The translations under genes were made by a program, and so were the position numbers. A DNA stretch of 61,728 bases, from positions 4,448,680-4,510,407 of the forward strand of contig CM012955.1 in assembly GCA_000181795.3 (NCBI GenBank), in the 5' to 3' direction. This DNA is from Trichinella spiralis. Lineage: Eukaryota; Nematoda; Enoplea; Trichinellida; Trichinellidae. The notes under the pieces are model-generated. The model had not been told where the DNA came from, ran no database searches, and worked only from the letters and a program-made list of their open reading frames with translations. Below are positions 52,337 through 61,728 of this stretch, one piece after another (within the stretch, counting starts at the first letter, position 1; each line of letters opens with the position of its first letter).

Positions 52337-54725
52337 CATTTCAATATCCAGCTCCCGGATGCATTCAGATCAAAGTAATGGGTGGTTATTTGACTCCAGT
52401 TACAGGTTGCGTGATACATCCACAAAAGCCATCCCGGGGTCAAAAGTACATTGAACAAGGTAGGAGTGCCAGGAATAAAAAGGTAAAACTTTGGAGGTGA
52501 CTTGTTTTCTTTTTAGTACCACCAAATTTTGACAAACAGTGTAAAATGTATCGTATTTTATGAGCTGCATTTGCAGCAGTTATCAAGAATAGGTTTGAAA
52601 TGAATTTTTAAAGGAAATTTTAAAACGGATAATCACAATTGACAGTCATCAATTAAAGTATTGATCACAGAATGTCAGAGTTATGCATCTGTTTGTTAAT
52701 GAACTTGCTTGTCAATAACTATCGTATAGCAACACACCTTGCCGATGTAACCTATTCATAAAAAATGCCGACTTGATGCGATTGTTTATTTGTAATTAGA
52801 AAATGTAGGTTTAAAACACATTTTAAGGGTTATAATGAGGAAAAATTTAGTGCCTCTTGGAGGAAAATGCTTCCACCATAACGAGTGTCCTGATCAAAGT
52901 ATGTGCGTGCAATTCCGTTGTGAGGTTGCTGAGCCTACTGGCTGGAAATGTGATCAGTATGACCGTTGTGGTCCTGACGAAGCATGCAAACATGGCATAT
53001 GCTTTAAAGTCAACGGTAATAAATTAAAAAAAATTTTCATATAAAGCTTCCACAGAAAAAATTTAGAAAAGTTTTGTAGCAGCGATCGAGACTGCCCAAG
53101 GTACATGTTATGCCGGCGAAATCGTTGTGTACCTGAGAGAGACCATAGAGAAAAGGAAAGAGAAAAGTTTTGCCCAGGAAGACGTAGGCCGTATTTTAAA
53201 GGAAATCATCCTTTGTCCTGTGATCCAAGAGTTACAATTGACATGTGCCCAAAGGGCTTTTACTGTGATCGAAAAACCTCTTATTGTTGTGAAGATTACA
53301 CTGAAGATGAGTACGATTCTGATGGTATGAACTTGCGGTTCTTATCTAGATATAATATTTATCACAAGTGACTTTTGTTCCCTTTTAGTTGACATAGAAC
53401 TTGGAGAGCCATGTACGTATTCAAAAAGACGCAATCCTTGCAGGCCTAAACATTCAGAATGTATCAGATCTGTATGCCGCTGCATTCGTGGATATGTTGA
53501 ACGTGATAGGCAATGCGTTCCAGTGCGAAGTTCCAGTTCTAGTAATATGTCATTTAAATATATTGTTTAATTTTATATAAAAAATTAACTTTTTAGGTAC
53601 ACTTGGAAAATCATGCTCTACAGTGGCTGATTGCAACTTTCCATATGCTCAGTGTGCAAAAGGTGAATGCACGTGCAGATCTGGTTATTTGCTAGATGTT
53701 GACACTTGCAAACCCCAAGGTACTTTTAAAAAGTTTGAAATCATATTTAGCTAAATAATTCGACAAACAAAAATTTTATGATTAATAAGATGATTAAAAA
53801 TTATTCAGAAAATCTTCTACTACGATTTCAGTTAAAAGGAAGCCCGTAATTTATTCAAGGTTTGAAATGAGTTCAACTGTGATTTCAACATGAATTAATG
53901 AAATAGAGACGGAATCTTAAAAAATGTATTTAAGCTGAATTTAAGGATAAGTAAATTCATAAATTTCAGTTTATAATTGTCCCACTGGAGCGCCTATTGT
54001 TATAAACAACAAAGTGGTACAATGCACAGTACAATTCTTTCCTGATCGTGAAGACCCTGAAGATAGTTGTCCAGAAAACACATTTTGTGTTAGCTATGGT
54101 AGTCCACCTGCGAGGAATCGTCATAAACGCTCTTCTACATTAGCAGAAGGATTCTGCTGTCCAAAGATAAATTCCATCTGTCCCGTTGGAGCGCCTCATC
54201 ATTGTCCAAACGATGACTGCCAGCGACACTGTCCAAAAAATACGCATTTTTGTCACAAGAGTGGTGGTTACGAATGGAAAGAAGTTTGTTGTGATAAGCC
54301 ATGCTTAAATGGTGATGTTTTCGAAAATGGACAATGCGTGCCTGAACGATCAAGCAAAAGATTTTTCGGTGGGCTGCGATGCAGCACAGCAGCTGATTGC
54401 AGATCTGCAGGAATGGTCTGCAGAAATAATGACAAAGGTATCTATTTGTATATGATTTAAATATAAGTATCACTTTAGCTGAATTTTAGCATCTGTTTGC
54501 GTATGTGATCAAGAAAGCATATTTTTGAATGGAAATTGCGTTGGTAATAAATTTAACATCAATTCAGTTATGAACTAAATGTCACTATTTTTAGAGTTAA
54601 AGTGCCCAGTTGGGAAACCACAAAAAACTGAAAATGGAAAGTTTGTTTACTGCAACGGAAGCTGCAGCAACAAGGAATATTACTGTGACGAACAGCTGCG
54701 CATCTGCTGCAGCAAAAGTAAATAG
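52337..54725 (+). CDS. Secreted Cys-rich EB-module/lustrin-type protein, copy B (5' exon not found)
   Basis: Paralogue of copy A in inverted orientation. Exons: 52337-52459 (a module unique to this copy: YPAPGCIQIKVMGGYLTP, VTGCVIHPQKPSRGQ), 52851-53015 (GGKCFHHNECPDQSMCVQF), 53067-53324 (FCSSDRDCPRYMLC; CPKGFYCDRKTSYCC), 53389-about 53542 (EB: ELGEPCTYSKRRNPCRP, CRCIRGY), about 53596-53720 (EB: LGKSCSTVADC, CTCRSGY), about 53970-54436 (VYNCPTGAP; GFCCPKINSICPVG; VCCDKPCLNGD), a short exon about 54490-54546 (CVCDQESIFLNGNC), and the last exon from 54594 to TAG at 54723-54725 (CDEQLRICC). Joined exons are class 1-1. A dibasic-rich NRHKRSS inside the large exon could be a furin-type site. Secretion is inferred from copy A. 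Confidence 0.82.
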
Positions 54726-55755
54726 AGCATTTTAATTAAAAGCAGCTTGTACTTAGTAGTTATGTACAAAATTTGAAAAAAAAAACATTTCCACTTAACG
54801 TACGATATTAACTTAAAATTCAGGTTAAACTTAACATACCTGTGCGCATTTTTCATTTTATTTTTTGTGCTTACTGAAAATTTTTGCAACGCCATGCGTT
54901 CACAACTGTTTGTCTGGGCATTGACTTGCAAAAGTTTGCAACATTACGGATATGATCTTGTTAAATGTTAAAATTGCCGCCAAGGAGTCATGAGATGAAC
55001 ACTGCAATCGATTTACACACTCTTCCCAAATAGCATTTATGCGCTTTGAAAAGCATGCATTTTAATCTGGGAAAAATAATTCCATCAAAAAACTGGAATA
55101 TGTTTTCAAGCAGAAGTATGCTTTTTTTCTAGATTTACTATTTTCTACAAACTTACGACATAAACGGAGAAGATTCAACTGTTGATTACTGATTTTATTT
55201 GAATAATTAAGGCAATCGAAAACAAGCAGCAAATCGATTAGCAGCATTGGTAATAATATGATTGCAACAGTATGAGATTAAATTGGTCAGAGTATCTTGC
55301 AATGTGATCTTTTACAAAATTGAATATTCTTTTGAAATTTTCGAATTTGAAAACTTTGATAACATTTATACGAGCATCTTTGAAAGGATTCAGTGGATTT
55401 TTTATAAATTTATAAAAAAATAAATTATGAATGAATGTAAATTAGATGAGACGTTCAGTCACTGAACGGATATTCGAATGTGAGATTTTCAAGCAATTAC
55501 ACGATTCAATTATAATTTTCGCATGAATCTGTAGTTGCACAATGCCATCGACAATTTAAATTTACGCTACTTTTTCCCGTAAAGTTACGCTTCAACTTTA
55601 AAATGCACTACCGAACTGCAATAAAGTAAAATGTTTAAAGTTTAAAATAAATTAAAAGTGACTACTTAAAAAACGGATTGTTTAAAGTGAGTGTAATTTG
55701 ACGTGCAGTGAAAAATTATTTATTATTCTGGGTTTACACTTGCAATAGAATAACC
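54726..55755. other. Intergenic
   Basis: 3' region of EB copy B and upstream region of the TTBK-like kinase. Nothing specific recognised; AT-rich. Confidence 0.5.
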
Positions 55756-56988
55756 ATGTCAAATGCGATTAATGATCAACCGCAAATAGTGAATTTGGAA
55801 ATCGGCAGTACTTTTGAAAATCGTTGGAAAGTATTATCCAAATTAGGAGAAGGTCAATTTGGTGCTGTTTATTGCGTTCAGGACTTGAAAAGACGCGGAA
55901 AGCATTATGCACTGAAGGTAAGCTTTGCATTTTCGGGGTCTTGCATCATCAGTTTTAATTTCAGTTTGCTAATTTGAATAATTTTTCTGATCTATATGCT
56001 TATTATATCTTTTTTGTTTTTTGATTGTTAACATAACTGTTATCCAATTTTAGGTAGAGCAAAGGAACCAGAGTAATGCAGTATTAAAAATGGATACTTT
56101 GGTATTGTTGAAACTGCGTGGTAACCACCACGTGTGTCGGTTCATTCGATGTGGTAGAAATGAAACAATGAATTATTTGGTGATGGCACTTGTTGGCTCA
56201 AACATGGATGTATTAAGGAAATCCATGCCTGAAAAGCGATTTTCTCTTGGTACAGTATGCAAAATTGCAATTCAGTGCACTAGAGCGTTAAGAGATATAC
56301 ATATGGCTGGCTTTGTACACAGAGACATAAAGCCAGCCAACATCGCTGTGGGAATCAATTCGGAAAGAAATGTAATTAAAATATTAGATTTTGGTTTAGC
56401 TCGAAAATTCCGTGATGGTGATGGAGTCATTCGTCCACCTCGTGATAAACCAGGCTTTAGGGGAACCGTGCTGTATGCTTCAATTAACGCACATAACGAT
56501 CTTGAGTTGGGCCGCCAGGATGATCTTCTTTCAACTTATTATACACTTATAGAATTTCTGAATGGTTCACTGACTTGGGAAAATTGCGCTACAGTTGAAG
56601 AAGTGCTGCATGCAAAAGAACAAATGGTAAGATAGCATTAAAATTCTTTGTTTTTTCAATGTAAATAAATATTGTCCTTTAAATACATAATTAAAGTAAC
56701 GGAACCGTATTGAATAGTGAAATGTTGAATAAATTATAATATTGAACAATTTGATACAACAATTTGGTAAATTTTCAGCCAAAAGTTTGGAATGAACAAC
56801 TACCAAAACCGCTTAATGACATTTATAAACACTTGGAAACATTAGATTATCACACTGAACCGAATTACAGTTGGATCGTGAGTCAATTCAAGCAATGTGC
56901 GATTGAAAACGACATAAATCTGAATGATCCTTTCGATTGGAATAAGACCACACAAGAAGGCGATATGAATTCCAAAAGTATTCTTTAA
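55756..56988 (+). CDS. TTBK/CK1-superfamily protein kinase
   Basis: A small Ser/Thr kinase of the CK1 superfamily, closest in motif pattern to the tau-tubulin-kinase-like group that is expanded in nematodes. Three exons: 55756-55917, 56054-56626 and 56779-56988; 314 residues. Start ATG in MSNAINDQPQIVNLEIG. Motifs: LGEGQFGAVY glycine loop, HYALKVE with the ATP-binding Lys, NYLVMALVGSNMDVLR (the CK1-type hinge with LVG.N), FVHRDIKPANIAVG catalytic loop, ILDFGLARKF, then FRGTVLYASINAHNDLELGRQDDL, a CK1 signature in place of APE. All catalytic residues (K, HRD, DFG) are present, so it should be active. The protein is almost only the kinase domain with no long C-terminal tail, unlike vertebrate TTBK1/2. 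Substrates are unknown; several nematode members are male- or sperm-expressed, but nothing in the sequence shows it here. Confidence 0.92.
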
Positions 56989-58822
56989 CTTACATATCAG
57001 TGGTTATTTACAAATTATATCTCATTCATTAGTAGTTGAGAAATACCTGACAATTAAACTAATAAATGAAACTATAATAACTAATAACTAAATCTATAAT
57101 ATAAACTATAATAAACTAAATATACTAATAACTAAATCATGTATACTTGAAAAGTTGTTATGTGCAATGACTATTTTACCAAAATTAGTTGCTCTGCAGT
57201 GGGCATGCGTGTTTCTGTGTGATATAGTTTGGTTAGTAGGCTTTTTAGCCAGCGCTGTTTGCAGTTTTAATTACAAAACCTTATGAAAAATTGTCCTAGT
57301 TATAGCTGTCGTTTTACATACATTTAAATGATATTTAACTGTTTTGTTAAAATATTACTAAACATTTACATATTTGACAAAATGCTACAAATAAATTTGC
57401 ATGTCACATTTTACTGTCAAACAAAAAATTCCCGTAAATTGTTCATGTAAACCTAGCATTAATTAACACGTGGTTTATTCATATTTATGATGTCATTAAC
57501 AATTACAACAAACGGTAAATTAATCAAGAAATTATGGAAGTGCAAGAACGAACATAAACGACTGGAAGTGAATGCAACATCCAGTGGAATAAGCAAGAAA
57601 TTATGGACTAAGGGAAGCGGCAAAAACACTGCAGTGTAGCAAGAAACAAAGGAAAATCGTTAACTGGCAGAATTCTTTCTGAACAATAACTACTCGGCTT
57701 TGTTCATTATTGTGAGACATTGCGAGTGTAATTTCACGAATTACACAGCATAACACTGTCAATGCATTTCTCAACTGGGGGAATGTTTGACAATTAACTG
57801 ACTGAACGTACTGTGAATAAAGCTGCTGAAAGATCGCAATTAAGTAAACCTACACTCATTTGTACTAAAACATGAAGAAACGTTTGCATTCAAAAGTTGC
57901 AGCGGTTTTTGTTGTAAAGTATCAGTAGACGCAGCGAATTACTCAACTGATAACTTAATTTTCAGAATAATACTACGGTAGCGCACCATATTTCGAGTTT
58001 AGTGGCTTGATATGCTCGTGCGCTATTTTCTCGCTTGTGTGTGTGTGCTTAGTTTAGCTTGTATGTTATCAGTGTTTATGTCAGTGCCGTGGCTAACAAA
58101 TAGCGTGCTATAACGCTCCCTTGGTTTATCACTGCGTCGAGAAGCCAACAATTGAGCATGCTTTTAATTATTGAGCAGTATTGTTTTTCCACTTATTATT
58201 TTTTGAAATGGTGTATACACGTTTTGAGAACAACACCTTCAATTAAAGAACAATCGCTTGTTACAGTTGAAAATTCAATTCTAAATTTATTGGGTTTTTG
58301 TAACTTTGACTGTATGATAAAACGAACATTTGATTTTGATGTTTAGCTATTTCTTTCACAGATATGAAGAAGGAAGACAAGAAAACGTGAAGTCGCTGAT
58401 GACCCGAAGCAGAACTGAATCCTAATGGTGAATGCAGTTGCCTGTGGATTCTCGTTCTGTAATTTTTGTCTATTGAAACTTCGAGACAATCTATGTAGCT
58501 GTATCCGTTAGTTTAGTTGGCTTTTTAGCCAGCGCTGTTTGCAGTTTTATTTACAAAACTTTATGAAAAATTGTCCTAGTTATAGCTGAGTCGTTTTCCA
58601 GAAATTGTATGCCAAATATTTACTGAAGTGCTACTTGCTTGGTTTTGAGTTTCAGTTGCAGTAATTGTTGCCCAACGGTGTGTGACTATTGATCATCTGC
58701 TGTTTTCAGTGGAAGGACGCACTTGGAAGCGGTTAAGTGACTCAGAGACAGCCGGGTGGCAACGGAATAGCTGTTGAAAGTTGACGCCCCCTGCTGAAGC
58801 TTTGTAGCACTGCCGACGTCCA
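56989..58822. other. Intergenic, repeat-containing
   Basis: Starts with short CTAATAACTAAA-type repeats (57055-57140), followed by two direct-repeat copies (57239-57312 and 58519-58592). No coding exon is supported. A 64-codon open frame at 58152-58346 has no support. Confidence 0.55.
57239..58592. repeat. Direct repeat pair of about 75 bp, 1280 bp apart
   Basis: GGCTTTTTAGCCAGCGCTGT and the following ~55 bp (through GTCCTAGTTATAGCTG) occur at 57239-57312 and 58519-58592 with only about two mismatches. Similarity extends weakly to the left (AGTTTGGTTAGTA versus AGTTTAGTT). Confidence 0.88.
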
Positions 58823-59206
58823 ATGATGCAGGTTATTCTGGCTGCCACAGTGATTCCGGTGCCTAGTACTCCAGCGGAAGAGGATATTTTGCGTGGTCAT
58901 TGCTCATCGAATGGATCGATGGTTCAAAGCGCTACGAATATGTTGTCGAAGATAATTATGAATAGGGTGAAGAAGATGAAGAGTGTGCCGAAGAATGACG
59001 ACGACCAGGGCTTATGTAGAGACTTTTCCAGTGGAAAGTACGTTGAAGTGGCAGTGAAAGCGACAAAGATAGATCAGGAGAAAAGGGATATAAAGGAAAT
59101 TGCGCAACATTCGAGAAGAGATGATCAGAATATGATGATGACAATCGCGGTCACGAAAACGACACCACGACTGGTATTTATGAAGCACTGTTACAATATA
59201 TCATGA
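58823..59206 (+). CDS. Orphan open reading frame, 127 codons
   Basis: ATG ATG at 58823 opens 127 codons to TGA at about 59204-59206. The composition is more GC-balanced than the flanks, with a Lys/Asp-rich middle (KMKSVPKNDDDQG, KIDQEKRDIKE) and no signal peptide, Cys pattern or membrane segment. I do not recognise it. It lies about 230 bp after the second direct-repeat copy. It could be a single-exon gene, a real exon, or a remnant; chance is possible. Confidence 0.3.
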   Translation: MMQVILAATVIPVPSTPAEEDILRGHCSSNGSMVQSATNMLSKIIMNRVKKMKSVPKNDDDQGLCRDFSSGKYVEVAVKATKIDQEKRDIKEIAQHSRRDDQNMMMTIAVTKTTPRLVFMKHCYNIS

Positions 59207-61728
59207 TTCATTTGCAAAATCATATGAGACGTTTGCAGCGGGAAACTGCAGCAGAATATTGCTTCTAGTTGGTTGTGGAGATTGTTCGGTGGAAGGCACG
59301 AACGAAATAAATAGCCCTGAGGTTGCCCCATAGGAAATTTGCCGATCTGTAAGTTTCTTTAAACCTAACCACTGTGTGTGAATTTCAGTAAGTGAAACAT
59401 TTTTGACATTTTAATAAAATATTCGTTCAGAATTGGTTGAAAAGTGAATGAAAACTTAAATTTATTAAGTTTCTACTAATTTACGTATTCTAACAACGAG
59501 TTGAATTGAATTTAACAAATTACTGCGGTCGAATATTCAATAACAATTGCAAATCAAAACAGTGATATTGCATACCTAACTTTGTAGGACAGCAAGCATT
59601 TCATGGAATTCCACCCTAATTTCATCGTTATTATAAAGTAAGCTTTTTCCTGATGCCAAATGAATGGCTACTTTAATATACATTCACGAAGTAACAATGA
59701 TGGCATGCCGCTCAGGATAAATAGCCTTAAGTGTAGTAGCCAAAAGTAAAAATTAATTTCGAATGCAACGACATTCTATAAAATCATAATTCATCAGAAA
59801 CTAATGGGCTTATGCTTGATATTTATACGAAGCTTTAGAAGAAATTACCTATGAGATAAGTAAAACTAATTCTACGCTTCTAAATAAGCGCGAGGAATTA
59901 CAGAATGCCATGTTGAAAAGTGCAAACAATATTCTGTCAATTGAAGGTATGTAAATATTCAATAACATGCAATAAATAATTTTTTGAGAAATTTTAATCT
60001 CGGTTTGCCGGCTTCAGCATTTCACATATATAATAGAGAAAAACTGGCCTATTGCATGAAAATATCTTTGAAAAAGATAATTTTACTATCATCCTTATCT
60101 TTCAATTGTAATCAAACAAAACAAGCAGTAAATAACGGTTTTTAATTTTTAAAAGACTGTTTGCATAAATGAAAATCAGGAACAAATCCTATTAAAATAA
60201 ATTCCTTTTTTCGGGTGAAAACATTGGAAGTTCCGATGTAAAAATTAATGAAATCATTTAATTTGAAGATTTATTTATCTTTTGTTTTCCATTCCTTTTT
60301 ATTTCGACTCCGTTAAAATCTTATTTTGGTTTCACTTTTTTTATATATCTCAACAAATACCCAATCAGGAGCTGTCGGTATAATTTTATAATAGTTAGCG
60401 AATAAACTCTACCGATATAAATCAATTGCATTAATTTTTGGAGAAAAAAATTTTTCTCAAAAATTGAAAAATTTCATGGGCTATAGACTCGATTGTTTTT
60501 GCGAAAATCGGCGGAAAAGGTTTTTCCAATGTTTTTTCTGATTTTTACAATTTTCTATTGATGAAAGTTAGTGTTTTGGAATTTTTGACTTTAAAATGTC
60601 TAGTAGTTGTGGAATTTCTGCACATGATACATTTTTGGCCTGTTTCTGCACATGATACATTTTGGCGTCGAATCTATTCGATTTCCAAAAATATTTTTTT
60701 ACGATAAATTTAATTGACTTTCTGAAATTTCAGCTGTTAAATTATCATTGATTGCTGCGAATCAAAACGAAATGTGTTTCAACGTTGTGTGTTTACTTTC
60801 CTAAAAAGTAAACATTTCATTGCATCCAATCCCGTTTAACATTTTTGTCATTGATTAAGCTCCTTATATATCCCACGTGTGGGTATTTGAATTTACTTTT
60901 GCTAAGTAACAACGATGCAATGGCGATTTGCATAATTAGCATGGTATATGGTCGCCCAGAGTTGAAATTCATTACAATTGCTATGAAATGAAATAAATTC
61001 ACAACTGATGTCAAATGATTAGGCTCATGCATGGTATTTATTCGAAACTTAATAGAAATTTACCAGTATGTACAATGGAAATTATTCCTGGTATCTCAGA
61101 AACTACGGATTATTGTAAAAGCAATAGCAAAGCAATTTTGTGCCAATTAAAGGTATGTAAACTTTAAGTAACCCGCAATCGATGACTGTTTAAGAAATTT
61201 GATAAAAATGACGGTGTGAGCATTTGGAATTTTTAGAAAAAAAAAGACTGGCATATTGCACGAAAATATATTTGTAATCTGATAATTTTTGACAATTTCT
61301 ATATCATAATTGCAGTCAATGAATAAATTCAGTTAACACAGGTTTTTAATTTTAATTGATGGGTTCCGTGGTAAAAATTAATGGAACCATACCATATTCC
61401 CATTTACTTAATTTTCAATTTTCATTCCTTTTTATATTGACTTGGTAAAAATCCTGTTTTATGCTTCACTTTTTTGCGTATATCACAAGAAATACGCAAT
61501 TATGAGGTGTCTGGAAACGAGTATAGTAGTTAGCGGATAATTCTATACCGATATAAATTTGTTGCCTTAAATTTTGTTGAATGAAACTTTTCTCTAAAAA
61601 TGCAAAATTTCATGGGCTATAGACTTGGTTGTTTTTGTGAAAATCGGCGAAAATTTTGTTTTCAAAATTTCGACTTGTTTTTGAATGTTATACTTTTATA
61701 TTGATAAAAGATAGTGTTTTCTACAGTT
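59207..61728. repeat. Diverged 1.2-kb tandem duplication reaching the window edge
   Basis: Blocks in the left copy (about 59690-60570) recur in the same order in the right copy (about 60900-61725). Examples are AAGGTATGTAAA (59944 and 61150), AAACTGGCCTATTGCATGAAA versus AGACTGGCATATTGCACGAAA (60041 and about 61243), and ATTTCATGGGCTATAGACT (60471 and 61607). Offsets shrink from 1206 to 1136 bp, so insertions and deletions separate the copies. A small 28-bp tandem repeat (TTTCTGCACATGATACATTTT twice, 60615-60665) sits after the left copy. No gene is supported. Confidence 0.8.

Noticed and set aside
57239-58592. Direct repeats as possible LTRs of a retroelement
   Set aside because: Only about 75 bp long and no capsid, protease or polymerase-like reading frame between them.

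Overview
The window looks like a stretch of an AT-rich invertebrate animal genome, most probably a nematode. Genes are split by short GT...AG introns with T-rich acceptors, intergenic DNA is long and full of simple repeats, and the proteins are animal-specific (PHACTR, PAQR, SH3BGR, ATG14, a nematode-type globin, EB-module secreted proteins, a CK1/TTBK-type kinase). A clade I nematode (Trichinella/Trichuris/mermithid-like) is my best guess. That is inference; no rRNA, tRNA or spliced-leader gene was recognised to fix it.

Layout, left to right: the 3' part of an unrecognised helical-protein gene (1-1854, minus); a divergent CDK1-like kinase (2755-4106, minus) with an 0.87-kb terminal-inverted-repeat element just upstream of its start codon; DDX27/DRS1 helicase (6801-10536, plus), convergent with an intronless ATG14/Barkor gene (10868-12238, minus); DNAJB11/ERdj3 (13498-14774, plus), divergent from ATG14; an intronless PAQR receptor with an internal repeat (15692-17047, minus); an ACOT8-type thioesterase (17799-19463, minus), divergent from an SLC18B1-type transporter (20919-23951, plus); SH3BGR (26635-29415, plus); PHACTR (31198-38101, plus, 14 exons including an alternative first exon); a globin with an N-myristoylation-type start (40220-40918, minus); a gene-poor stretch of about 6.5 kb; two paralogous Cys-rich EB-module genes head to head (47459-49920 minus, 52337-54725 plus); a TTBK/CK1-like kinase (55756-56988, plus); and a repeat-rich right end with an orphan 127-codon ORF and a diverged 1.2-kb tandem duplication.

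Most genes are housekeeping functions: ribosome biogenesis, autophagy, ER folding, lipid metabolism and signalling, actin/PP1 regulation. They do not form one pathway. The most distinctive parts are the inverted pair of EB-module genes built almost entirely of class 1-1 exons, the PHACTR gene with a possible second promoter and a decayed RPEL repeat, the possible SH3BGR isoform switch by intron retention, and the divergent CDK with a nearby MITE-like element. I found no whole or broken virus-like element, CRISPR array or bacterial-type operon.
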